NCBI RefSeq assembly: GCF_000004195.4
Contig: NC_030678.2
Coordinates: 32,402,201 to 32,466,200 of the forward strand
Source: Xenopus tropicalis
Taxonomy: Eukaryota > Chordata > Amphibia > Anura > Pipidae
DNA: 64,000 bases
Direction: 5' to 3'
Translations under genes and position numbers: made by a program
Shown here: piece by piece, positions 11,041 through 21,747 of the stretch
Position numbering within the stretch: the stretch's first letter is position 1
How the letters are laid out: every line of letters starts with the position of its first letter
The notes under the pieces: model-generated
What the model saw: the letters and a program-made list of their open reading frames with translations, nothing else
Database searches by the model: none
Told to the model about the DNA's origin: nothing

Positions 11041-11419
11041 TGTAAGATCTATGGGACTCTTGTAAGCTCTATGGGACACTTGTAAGCTCTATGGGACACT
11101 TGTAAGCTCTATGGGACACTTGTAAGCTCTATGGGACACTTGCAAGCTCTATGGGACACTTGTAAGCTCTATGGGACACTTGCAAGCTCTATGGGACACT
11201 TGCAAGCTCTATGGGACACTTGTAAGCTCTATGGGACACTTGTAAGCTCTATGGGACACTTGTAAGCTCTATGGGACACTTGCAAGATCTATGGGACACT
11301 TGTAAGCTCTATGGGACACTTGTAAGCTCTATGGGACACTTGTAAGCTCTATGGGACACTTGTAAGCTCTATTGGGACATTTGTAAGCCTATGGGACACT
11401 TGCAGTTTCTAAGGGACAC
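11041..11419 (+). repeat. 20-bp minisatellite, about 19 copies
   Basis: The unit is TGTAAGCTCTATGGGACACT. Eighteen units follow each other without length change from 11041 to 11400, then one degenerate unit. Variation is mainly T/C at base 3, with AGATCT in place of AGCTCT in the first and thirteenth copies. The near-identity suggests recent expansion or homogenisation. Confidence 0.97.
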
Positions 11420-11978
11420 AGGCCTCCTTTGTCTTATCTCTTAACATTTAGCACCTAATCTGATCTGATATTGTATTCTTTGCATATAGTTTATTTATGT
11501 TCCAATACTGTATCTATTATATTCAAGCACTGTTTGCATATACAGCCCCACATATTTACAATAAATAGGGACGACTGCCGGACACCCAATTCGATGATCA
11601 CTCAAACATTCCGCAGCATTGCTTTTTGTAGTGCCAATCAAAATGCTGTGTGCCATAGCTGCAAGGCAACAAGTGGTTTTCAAAATAAATATTCCTCCCC
11701 AATGTTATCTAAGATAAGAGAGCAGATTCTATAGTCAGCCTCTGGCATTTCTTGTGCTCTTCGCCACTGTAACAGGAATCCAACTCATTTCTTATTTTCA
11801 TTCTCTTCCTTCTTTTGGGTTAATGATTATGAGCCTTATTAGCTAATGGGTCTATGTGCCCACAATGTTGTGTTTTACCACATTTATATGGTGCCAGCTG
11901 CTTATGTGCCATACAGTGGTCACCTTAAGCCCATCCTTTGGGCCTTGTTTAGAAAAAGACATAATCCCCCATATTTAA
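11420..11978. other. Intergenic, no gene recognised
   Basis: AT-rich single-copy-looking DNA with no motif I can name. Confidence 0.4.
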
Positions 11979-12121
11979 TAAAAGACACTATATTTGCCCA
12001 GGTGCAGTAAGCCATAGCAACCACTAAGATGTTTGCTTTTAAACTGCCGACCAGTAAATGCTTCCTGCTAATTGGTTGCTATGGGTTACTGCTCTTTGGC
12101 AAATTTAGTGTCTTTTATTAC
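11979..12121. mobile_element. Small palindromic MITE, TAATAAAAGACACTA ends
   Basis: TAATAAAAGACACTA at the left is matched by TAGTGTCTTTTATTA at the right. Inside, CCATAGCAACCA pairs with TGGTTGCTATGG. A related fragment lies at about 42320-42420. Confidence 0.7.
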
Positions 12122-12713
12122 TTAACTTCAAAAAAGTATTGCAAAAATGTAGGCACGGGGAACTGACACCAATAACAACATCTAATATGGAATAATTTAC
12201 CAAACTGATGAATCTTGTCTTCAAAAAGGGGGTTCCTTGGGGGGCATACGACAAATACAAACTTGGATAACACACTGTTCCACCCTAGGATGGTGAAAAT
12301 AATAAGAAGACCCTCAATAACTAACCCCCATAAAACACAAGTTATAGAACACAGCCAAACGCCTATTTTGTATAAATGATGGAAAAGTAATTCTTGCACC
12401 TTTACTTCAGGATCTGCACCTCATATAATTTAGATACTGAATACATACCTGGAATCCATTTGAAAGGCAAAGTGGTTCCACTATTATCTATAATATATGT
12501 AGTCATGCATGGTGCGTACTCAGTATGAAGGTAAAAGCTTCAAATGTATTCAATTTACCAGCATAAGAGGTGAAATCTTGTACAGACTCATAAAAAACAG
12601 AAACACCAACCTGAGGAGGGTTACAGTATATTTTTTATTACATTGGGGGGGTTCCTAACATATTGGCACTTCCCTAGCGTAATACCCTGTCCTGGCGATG
12701 ATTAAAAGACAAT
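12122..12713. other. Intergenic, no gene recognised
   Basis: No coding signal. Near 12640-12670 a GGGGGGGTTCCTAACATATTGGCAC motif recalls the hairpin of the T2-like family at 1216-1565, but too little is left to bound an element. Confidence 0.4.
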
Positions 12714-13210
12714 GAAAGGTTAATATAAATTAAAAGTAAGTCTAAAGGCATTCTTTTTAAGTACTTACCGCATATCTAAATTCCCAGATCCCTGCTTGCT
12801 TCTCTGAGATATGGTGCTGGCAGCCTACAGCAGTGTGAAGCCTACAGTGACATCGCTGAAATCTCTCTCCCATTCCTGTAGGTGCCAGCGGCAGCCTTCC
12901 TATTCTCTGAGCATGTGTGTAACTTGATCCTGTCTCCTGTTCTGAGCTACACATGCCCACCAGCCAATCAGAAGCGGATCTGGCAGAGGGGAGGGGGGGA
13001 GGGAATGAAACACATGTGCAGTATGAAGCAAGGAGGGAAAGGAAGGGAGAATACCTTTTTAGAGATGGCTGCCTGTTCTAGACAATGTGAAGTAAGTGTG
13101 ACTGAGTAAATATGTGATTAGGTGAGCCAAAAGCGTGGTGTTTTTACTAAACAATAGGAGGCTATTGGGCAGTATGCTTTTTAAATTTTGACTTGCATTC
13201 TCCTTTAAGA
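12714..13210. mobile_element. T2-like MITE, degraded left end
   Basis: The right end TGACTTGCATTCTCCTTTAA has the T2-type CCTTTAA terminus. The left end (AATGAAAGGTTAATAT) is only loosely complementary. The GC-richer centre contains CCAATCAGAAGCGG and a G-rich tract at 12979-13000. No coding capacity. Confidence 0.5.
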
Positions 13211-13638
13211 CTGGGAGTAAGATTTACTAAACTCAATTTTTTTTAAACTGTGAATAAACTTATTTCCACGAATGTCAGACATTTCTGAAAAGATCTGAAC
13301 TTAAAAACCATGTGCAGGAAACACTGCAACTTTTCCGACTTGTTGCACGATAACCGTGACTTTAACCTAAGATTCGAAGCAAAGAAAGATCTTCCAGGAA
13401 AGAGATCTTCCAGGTTTTACATTGAATATTTTCAGATTTGAATTGTCACAGTTTTGTTGCATAATAAATCTCAGAAAAGTCGCAACTTTTTCAAGATTTA
13501 TCACTAAAAAATCCAAAACGTGAAAAAAAAACATTTTGAATGTTAATAAATGACTGTGCAAAAACCTGAATATATAACTTAGGGTTCCATTTGTCTGAAT
13601 ATAAAACTGATTTCAGCAGTTAACAATGGCAGTAGGAA
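13211..13638. other. Intergenic, possible remnant of a palindromic repeat
   Basis: GATTTACTAAACTC near 13223 and CAAGATTTATCACTAAA near 13492 recall the ends of the ATTTAC-type palindromic MITEs, but no bounded element remains. Confidence 0.35.
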
Positions 13639-14231
13639 CAGGTATAGGATCTGTTACTGGAATACATGGTTACCTGGAATGATAAGGAGTTTTTCCATAA
13701 ATTGGATCACTGTACCTTGAGTCTACTAAAAAAACATTTAAAGGAGAAGGAAAGGTTAATATCAATGGGGGGGTACCAAAAGTTATGCACCCCCAGTAAC
13801 TGTATGTTACTATAATTATATATGACAGAAAACGGCCGGGGGTTCTTCCCACTTTACTGTGCATACATCTAACCCGAGGTAACAAAGAGACCTGAAGTGA
13901 AAGAAGAAGAACACTTTGTGGCGCTCGCTGAAAATAACCCCTGGCTGGGGCAGTTTTGTGTTGATAGGAACTCCGGAACAATGTATCAGGTAAGTAAATC
14001 ACTGAGGGTGCCTATATCATCTGACCTTTCCTTCTCATTAAAAATGATTGTTTTGCCATCCACATGGATTTATACAGCTTAGCGACCATCTACTTTTATT
14101 ATTACTGAGAAAAAGAAAACATTTTTAAAAATGTTGAATTATTTGCTAAAAATTGACTCTATGCGAGTTGGCATTCCCATAATTTGGAGCTTTCTGCATA
14201 ACAGGTTTGCAAATAAAGGATCCCGTACCTC
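13639..14231 (+). mobile_element. TA-flanked MITE split by a T2-like insertion
   Basis: The left end CAGGTATAGGATCTGTTA and right end GGATCCCGTACCTC match the termini of the family seen complete at 28806, 33281 and 43694. A T2-like element sits inside at 13738-14041. A TA follows at 14232. Confidence 0.65.
13738..14041 (+). mobile_element. T2-like MITE nested in the TA-flanked MITE
   Basis: TTAA at 13738-13741 and 14038-14041. The left end TTAAAGGAGAAGGAAAGGTT and right end GACCTTTCCTTCTCATTAA belong to the same T2-like group as 1216-1565, with a reduced GGGGGTACCAAAAG hairpin. Confidence 0.8.
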
Positions 14232-15655
14232 TAGGAGAATTCCATGTGGAAGCAGCAAGTCAGGGAACAGAAGGGCGCTCTGCTGCAATATTATGTGTAG
14301 TAAGTAAGTTACTGAGGCACCAGTTTCCCCAGAATTGAAGGATTCATGTGGGTTTGGAGCTACAGAAATATGCTTTTGATTGACCTATTTTTCTAGCATA
14401 ATTACATTAAGAGAGCTGAAAGATACTGCTTTCAGTTATGCTGCTTGTTTTGTCTTGTCATCATGTGTCCATGCTTCCAGCGGCAAAGAAAGTCAGACCA
14501 GACCCAGCCCAGTATTTACACAATAAGGGAATATTTCAAATATGTGACTATTTCCCAAGAGCAAGACACAAGCGTCTGTATGTCCAGCACATCTTATTAG
14601 CACGTATGCATTCAAAGTGAAGCAAATCTGCTGTTCTTTAGTAACCCTTGTAGAAATGTACAATATATGTATACTGAATATCTCAGTGTATAATAATCTT
14701 TATTTGCTCGCACATGCGCACACGGGGGGGGGGGGGTGGCGACCAATTCGGGCAGTCTAGGGGTGCCCGCAAGACAAATCTGGCGCTGGCTGCTGTAAGA
14801 TGCCATAGGCATCAAGCAATAATTCAGCTTCATCTCCTCCACCTTCAAATGTAACGTTTTAAAGATATACTGTACACAAATGGCAGGATTATGAAAATAC
14901 TTTGTTAAAAATTATGCTTAGAGATGTCACCAGTTATAATCAGTGCTTTGTTTTTATCACTTGTCCCATGACTCAATAAAATGCATATTAGAAGAATAAA
15001 TACAATCCCTGTTCCAGAATCAGAGCTCCATGACCTGCACACAGGGGTAGGGTTATAATTAGGCACCAAAGGCACAATGCATTATACAAGAGGGCAGCAA
15101 AAGAATTGAAAGCCTGCATTTTCGGGTTATTACCCAGCATCACTGCATGCAATATGTTTTACATGTGGCAATTCCATCTAATGTGAAGGGGCAGGCATTA
15201 TCAGGCATAGGAGAGGAGATACCCCGCTGGGTGATGAAGCGCTCCATGTGTCAAAGCTCCGTGGAAGTGAGCTGCACTGGTGGGCAATACATAGTACTAG
15301 CAGTTTTGGAGCAGTTGAGATGAAATTTCAGCAAAGTGTAAATTGTAAAAATTTGCATTCTTATCAGGGCAAAAAAGTGGCAGTGCCATCTCTAACTATG
15401 GGAATCCGAGTAAAGTTAATTATAACTCTCACCAGCACACCCTGGCCTTTCCAATTGAGGTCCACCTAGTGCTTAGTATAAAAAGACGGATCAACGTCCT
15501 CCAAAATGATCCCAAATGTACAAAAGTCCTGGCACAACAAGCTGTTATGCCAGTATTTTTGTACATCCGGTAGAGTTGCCACCTGATGGGTATTTTACCA
15601 GCCTGGGCAGTAAAAATTATACTTAATGCCAATGTTGGTAACAATTGTTAGGAAA
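14232..15655. other. Intergenic, no gene recognised
   Basis: Contains a G homopolymer at about 14725-14737 and a short stretch (GTTGCCACCTGATGGGTATTTTACC, 15575-15600) shared with a repeat remnant near 35410-35610. No exon-like signal. Confidence 0.45.
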
Positions 15656-15659
15656 TGTT

Positions 15660-16025
15660 ATTAAATAGATAAAAATATTGAAAAGAGAAATAAAAGGGTT
15701 AAGAGAACACGAGAAAAGTGATTGGTGGGAAAGAAGAGGCATGCAGTAGGCAAAAGGGAAGCGGGGGAGCAGTAAAGAAAGGTAATGAGGGTGCAGAATG
15801 GGAAAGGTAAAAGAAAGGGAGAGCAAAAGGGAAAAGTAATGTGAAAAAAGAGTAAAGGGGCATATGGGGATAAAAGGGGGGGAAAGCGAACATGGATACA
15901 AGAGAAGGGCACACTGTACATAATTAAAAAAAAGTTAAAAAGATGTGAGAGACAAAAAGAGGTAAAAGATAGAAATAGAAAAATAGAATGGAGAAGAATA
16001 GAACAGAGAGAAAATCAATGTAAAG
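15660..16025 (+). repeat. Polypurine-biased tract
   Basis: The plus strand is dominated by A and G (runs such as GGGAAAGGTAAAAGAAAGGG). Three overlapping Ser/Pro/Phe/Leu-rich minus-strand frames here are translations of the pyrimidine strand and not genes. Confidence 0.75.
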
Positions 16026-16639
16026 ATCATAAAATAAAAGAGACTATACATATAGTGTTTTGTGTATGGTTGTGGGCCTCTGTCTGGGGTCTGTTGGTTA
16101 TGGTGTGGGGGTGCACATCTATCAGTGTATAAATGAAGCTCAATAGGTTAGTGGAAAAGACTAAGTGGATCTGTACGTAAGTGTGGCAATCTGTACGTAA
16201 GTGTGGCAATCTGTACATAAGTGTGGTCATACTATAGTTCCATGAGAGACAATGATACAAAATTCCCCCCAAACCTCTAGCTGGCCTTCACATTTGACTC
16301 CCCTCCTATTGCTGACAACTCAAGCCTGCAAACCTCTACCCAAATACATAAATCTGCGGTGCTATTAGTCTTTAGGAGCTCTGACATTTAATTTATTTAA
16401 AGCTGCCCTTGCGAGTAGGATTTCCCTATGTATACAGTCTAAGGAAATGTTAGTGACAGGGCAACAGATGCCAGGGTAAGATTTTACATATTTCCCAGGG
16501 GCACAGCCTTTCATCCGATTATAGGAACACCCAGCGGCTTTCCTGTTGATAGTCATATGTGCCAATAACATCAAAATAGTTTGTAGGGAACAGGGTGCTC
16601 TCAGCTTTTAAGTTCTAATAACGGTAAGCATCAGTAACA
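16026..16639. other. Intergenic with a short 20-bp triplicate (16167-16225)
   Basis: ATCTGTACGTAAGTGTGGCA occurs three times head to tail at 16167-16225, the third copy with one substitution. Nothing else is recognised. Confidence 0.6.
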
Positions 16640-17208
16640 CTAAAGCTGGCCATACACGTGGCGATCTCACGATGTTTCGTACGACCATCGGTCGCACGAA
16701 ACATCGTCAGATCCGCCACACACCATTCAGGGCTGAATCGGCAGGTAAGGAGGTAGAAACAATAGGATTTCTACCTCCTTCTGCCGATTCAGCTCTGAAG
16801 GGAGAATTTTGGTCAGACGCCTTCTATGGCGCCCGATCAAAATTTTTCTAACTTGGCCGATCGGCGAGCCGACCGATTTCAGCAGCTTCCTGCGATATCG
16901 GTCGGCTCGCTGACATGCCATACACGCACCGATTATCGTACGAAACGAGGTTTCGTACGATAATATCGGTGCGTGTATGGCCACCTTTAGGGGCAGATTT
17001 ATCAAAATGTGAGTTTAGTACATAAAAACTCGCCCACGTTCTATTCATTCCTATGGGATTTTTAGAAGCTTAACTATCAAATTGTGAGTTCTAACTTTCA
17101 CCCACTGGTAAATAGGCTTCTAAAAATCCCTTAGGAATGAATAGAAAGTCAGTGAGTCTCTATGTATTAAGCTGTAAAATCACATGTTGATAAATCTGCC
17201 CCTTAGAA
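16640..17208. mobile_element. 'GGCCATACAC' palindromic MITE, copy 2, with Harbinger-like MITE in its right end
   Basis: The left end CTAAAGCTGGCCATACACG matches the right end CGTGTATGGCCACCTTTAG (to 16990). Internal hairpins are TTTCGTACGA pairs and AGGTAGAAACAATAGG with complement. The terminal CTTTAG is interrupted by the element at 16990-17202, whose target triplet TTA lies inside this terminus. Confidence 0.8.
16990..17202. mobile_element. Harbinger-like MITE with TTA target duplication
   Basis: The ends GGGGCAGATTTATCAA and TTGATAAATCTGCCCC are exact complements, flanked by TTA at 16987-16989 and 17203-17205. Internally CCTATGGGATTTTTAGAAGC pairs imperfectly with CTTCTAAAAATCCCTTAGG. 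A 3-bp TWA-type duplication suits PIF/Harbinger. Confidence 0.8.
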
Positions 17209-17448
17209 AACAGGATTGCCTATCTCTAAATACTTTTATATCTTGTATTTTGAAAGTCTAGAGATGTCTTCACAGAGAGCACCCAATTTACAACAGGTTT
17301 TATGCTAGGAGTTGTGACACTTCCATATTATATCTCAATAATGTCAAATATTGTGTCAAAACTGCATCAGTGTAAAAAAAAGTAAAAAGGTTCTGGCACA
17401 TATAATATTTGGTTCCAACCACTATTGCTACTCTTTGATTTTCATGTA

Positions 17449-17999
17449 CAGATATGGGATCCCTTATCTGGAAACCCGTTATCCAGAAAGCTCCGAATGA
17501 TGGAAAGCCCGTCTTCCATATACTCCATTATAATCAAATAATTCAGAATTTTAAAACTGAATTCCTTTTTCTCTGTAATAATAAAACAGTACCTGTACTT
17601 GATCCCAACTAAGATATAATTACCCCTTATTGGGGGCAGAACAGTCCTATTGGGTTTATTTAATGGTTAAATGATTCCCTTTTCTCTGTAATAATAAAAC
17701 AGTACCTGTACTTGATCCCAACTAAGATATAATTACCCCTTATTGGGGGCAGAACAGCCCTATTGGGTTTATTTAATGGTTAAATGATTCCCTTTTCTCT
17801 GTAATAATAAAACAGTACCTGTACTTGATCCCAACTAAGATATAATTAATCCTTATTGGATGCAAAACAATCCTATTGGGTTTAATTAACATTTTATTGA
17901 TTTTTTAGTAGACAAGGTATGGAGATCCAAATTACGAAAAGACCCCTTATCCGGAATACCCTTGGTCCCGAGCAGTCTGGATATTGGGTCCTATACCTG
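17449..17999 (+). mobile_element. TA-flanked MITE with a 113-bp internal triplication
   Basis: The ends CAGATATGGGATCC and TCCTATACCTG are flanked by TA (17447-17448, 18000-18001). A unit starting ATTCCCTTTTCTCTGTAATA occurs at 17561, 17674 and 17787, spacing 113 bp. Other copies in the window have this block once. The TA flank fits a Tc1/mariner-like mobiliser. Confidence 0.85.
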
Positions 18000-18167
18000 T
18001 ATTAATAACTATCCTGCAGCACGTGAATCCAAATGCTAACATGCTTTTGTTCCCCTTATTCTTATTAGTAATTTCCCATTGCACTACTTGCTTTCTGATC
18101 AGAAAGGGATCTACTACAGCAAGATAATCTTGTACCATGCATAAAAGCACCTCAAAAGCTAGACATC

Positions 18168-19238
18168 ATGCCAAGATCCAAAGAAATTCAGGAACAAATG
18201 AGAACAAAAGTAATTGAGATCTATCAGTCTGGTAAAGGTTATAAAGCCATTTCTAAAGCTTTGGGACTCCAGCGAACCACAGTGAGAGCCATTATCCACA
18301 AATGGCAAAACATGGAACAGTGGTGAACCTTCCCAGGAGTGGCCGGCCGACCAAAATTACCCCAAGAGAGCAGAGACAACTCATCCGAGAGGCCACAAAA
18401 GACCCCAGGACAACATCTAAAGAACTGCAGGCTTCACTTGCCTCAATTAAGGTCAGTGTTCACGGACTCCACCATAAGAAAGAGACTGGGCAAAAACGGC
18501 CTGCATGGCAGATTTCCAAGGCGCAAACCACTTTTAAGCAAAAAGAACATTATGGCTCGTCCTCAATTTTGCTAAAAAACATCTCAATGATTGCCAAGAC
18601 TTTTGGGAAAATACCTTGTGGACCGATGAGACAAAAGTTGAACTTTTTGGAAGGTGCGTGTCCCGTTACATCTGGCGTAAAAGTAACACAGCATTTCAGA
18701 AAAAGAACATCATACCAACAGTAAAATATGGTGGTGGTAGTGTGATGGTCTGGGGTTGTTTTGCTGCTTCAGGACCTGGAAGGCTTGCTGTGATAGATGG
18801 AACCATGAATTCTACTGTTCTACCAAAAAATCTTGAAGGAGAATGTCCGGCCATCTGTTTGTCAACTCAAGCTGAAGCGATCTTGGGTGCTGCAGCAGGA
18901 CAATGACCCAAAACACACCAGCAAATCCACCTCTGAATGGCTGAAGAAAAACAAAATGAAGACTTTGGAGTGGCCTAGTCAAAGTCCTGACCTGAATCCT
19001 ATTGAGATGTTGTGGCATGACCTTAAAAAGGCGGTTCATGCTAGAAAACCCTCAAATAAAGCTGAATTACCAACAATTCTGCAAAGATGAGTGGGCCAAA
19101 ATTCCTCCAGAGCGCTGTAAAAGACTCCTTGCAAGTTATCGCAAACGCCTTGAATATCTTCATTTATCAGTGAAAGGAAACAGCCGCCTTTATAGCTTTC
19201 AGTATTACAACTCCCTCCACCATAAAAAAGGGTAAAAG
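18168..19238 (+). pseudogene. Tc1/mariner transposase, frameshifted remnant
   Basis: DNA transposase of the Tc1 group, which cuts and pastes the element at TA sites. Reading across frames, the usual order is visible: start MPRSKEIQEQMR, helix-turn-helix region YKAISKALGLQRTTVRAII, GRP linker motif, the first catalytic Asp in WTDETK, GGGSVMVWGC, the second Asp in QQDNDPKH, and the catalytic Glu in DLNPIEMLW (DD34E spacing). Length is typical of the family. At least three frame changes and one in-frame stop (after NMEQW) prevent a whole protein. I could not find flanking inverted repeats; the left side runs directly into the MITE ending at 17999. The copy is inactive. Confidence 0.9.
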
Positions 19239-19694
19239 CTGCTTAATCCCTAACTAGTATTATTCTGCCGTTTATTGTGTGCCATCTCAGTGCAGCTAAA
19301 TGTAGAAACCTAGTACTGCTCTGATTTCTTAAGATTTATTTTCCTAATTGCTGGGATGTTGCCTACCAATAAAAGCAAACAATATAACAGACGATACTGC
19401 AGATCCTGATAATCTAAATTACAGTAACATGCTGACTTGTCCTTGCTAATCTAACTGGTTGATAAGGCAAGCACTAAAACTGAGCCAGATTTTAATCTAG
19501 TACTCTTCATGATATCAAAATTAAGATTAATGTTCTTGTACTATGCTTTCCATACTCAGTGCAGAGGTTTGGGTACAGGCTGTAGTGCAGATTACCCTGT
19601 GTCCCATTTTCCTTGGATACACAGGGCTTAACATCCTTACAACACAGAAAAGTACAAACAGAAAGGACAAACACTGTAATAAATAAATATAAAT
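19239..19694. other. Intergenic, no gene recognised
   Basis: No coding or repeat motif named. It may include the decayed right flank of the Tc1 copy. Confidence 0.4.
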
Positions 19695-21660
19695 ACACTG
19701 TGTGAAGTTGTGGAACTCCCTCCCTGAACCAGTTGTACTGGCTGATACATTAGATAGCTTTAAGAAGGGGCTGGATGGGTTCTTAGCAAGTGAGGGAATA
19801 CAGGGTTATGGAGATAGCTCTCAGTACAAGTGAGGGATCAGGTAGGGGAGATAGCTCTCAGTACAAGTGAGGGAATACAGGGAATACAGGGGTATGGGAT
19901 ATGAGGGAATACAGGGTATGTCTCAGTACAAGTGAGGGAATACAGGGTTATGGGAGATAGCTCTCAGTACAAGTGAGGGAATACAGGGGTATTCTCAGTA
20001 CAACAGCTCCAAGTGAGGGAATACAGGGGTAGGGGAGATAGCTCTCAGTGAGGGAATACAGGGTCTCTCAGTACAAGTGAGGAATACAGGGGTAGGGAGA
20101 TAGCTCTCAGTACAAGTGAGGGAATACAGGGGTATGGGAGATAGCTCTTAGTACAGAGGAATACAGGTATGGGAGATAGCTCTCAGTACAAGTGAGGGAA
20201 TACAGGGGTCTTACAGGGTTACAAGTGAGGGAATACAGGGGTAGGGAGATAGCTCTCAGTACAGCTAGTACAGTGAGGGAATACAGGGTTATGGGAGATA
20301 GCTACAAGTGAGGGAATACAGGGTATGGAGATAGCTCTCAGTACAAGAGGGAATACAGGGGTACCTCTCAGGTGAGGAATACAGGGTTATGGGAGATAGC
20401 AGTACAAGTGAGGGAATACAGGGTATGTAGCTCTTAGTACAAGTGAGGGAATACAGGGGAGATAGCTCTCAGTACAAGTGAGTATGGGAGATAGCTCTCA
20501 GTGTGAGGAATACAGGGGTACAAGTGAGGGAATACAGCTACAGGGTCCAAAGTACACAGGGTTATGGGGATAGCTCTTAGTACAAGTGAGGGAGTTAGGG
20601 AATACAGGGACAGGGTCTCTCAGTACAAGTGAGGGAATACATGGGAGATAGCTCTCAGGTGTAGGGGAGATAGCTCTAGGTACCTCTCAGTTCCAGGCCT
20701 CTCAGTACAAGTGAGCTCTCACAAGATTTACAGGGGTTAGCTCTCACCTCTCAGTACAAGTGAGGGAATACAGGGTATGGGAGATAGCTCAGGGTTAAGA
20801 TAGCTCTCAAGTGACACTCTCAGTACAAGTGAGGGAATACAGGCTCTCAGTACAAGTGAGGAATACAGCTCTCAGTACAATGGGAGATAGCTCTCAAGTG
20901 CAACAGGGGGGGGATAGTTCTCAGTACAGTTGAGGAATACAGTCAGGTGAGGGAATACAGGCTCTTAGGTGAGGAATACACTCTCAGTACAAGTGAGGGA
21001 ATACACTCTTAGTACAAGTGAGGGAATACAGGGGTATGGGAGATAGCTCTCAGTACAAGTGAGGGAATACAGGGGTATGGGAGATAGCTCTCAGTACAAG
21101 TGAGGGAATACAGGGTTATGGGAATAGCTCTCAGTACAAGTGAGGGAATACAGGGGTATGGGAGATAGCTCTCAGTACAAGTGAGAGAATACAGGGTTAT
21201 GGGAGATAGCTCTCAGTACAAGTGAGGGAATACAGGGGTATGGGAGATAGCTCTCAGTACAAGTGAGGGAATACAGGGGTAGGGGAGATAGCTCTCAGTA
21301 CAAGTGAGGGAATACAGGGGTAGGGGAGATAGCTCTCAGTACAAGTGAGGGAATACAGGGGTAGGGGAGATAGCTCTCAGTACAAGTGAGGGATACAGGG
21401 TTATGGGAGATAGCTCTTAGTACAAGTGAGGGAATACAGGGTTATGGGAGATAGCTCTTAGTACAAGTTGATACAGGGACTGGGCCGATTGCCATCTTGG
21501 AGTCAGGAAGGAATCTTTTCCCCTCTGCAGCAAATTAGAGAGGCTTCACATGGGGTTTTTGCCTTCCTCTGGATCAACTAGAAGTTAGGCAGGTTATATA
21601 TAGGCATTAAGGTTGAACTTGATGGACATATGTCTTTTTTCAACCTAACTTACTATGTTA
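19695..21660 (+). mobile_element. CR1-like LINE 3' end, expanded by a minisatellite
   Basis: The left edge GTGGAACTCCCTCCCTGA and right edge AACCTAACTTACTATGTTAC are the usual 3' region of frog CR1-like LINEs (last codons, then untranslated end). Between them the segment GTGAGGGAATACAGG... is amplified into the array at 19787-21475. Antisense copies of the same 3' region lie at 30545-30830 and 54060-54480, without the amplification. Confidence 0.8.
19787..21475 (+). repeat. 41-bp minisatellite inside the LINE 3' end
   Basis: The unit is about 41 bp, opening GTGAGGGAATACAGGGGTAT and closing GGGAGATAGCTCTCAGTACAA. Units are regular from about 21000 to 21475 and at the left margin. Between about 19900 and 21000 they are broken into partial units of many lengths, such as isolated CTCTCAGTACAAGTGAGG pieces. 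Confidence 0.95.
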
Positions 21661-21747
21661 CTATTAAGTGCCATGTGGTAGAAAAGCCCACCAAGATTTG
21701 GGCATTTGTCCTTAAGTGCCAAGGATGTATCAGGTCACACTCTAATA

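Noticed and set aside
11041..11419. CRISPR-like regular repeats
   Set aside because: The 20-bp units are contiguous with no unique spacers, in vertebrate DNA; this is a minisatellite. The 34-bp and 41-bp arrays fail in the same way.
15623..15921. Three overlapping Ser/Pro/Phe-rich minus-strand frames
   Set aside because: Low-complexity translations of the polypyrimidine strand.
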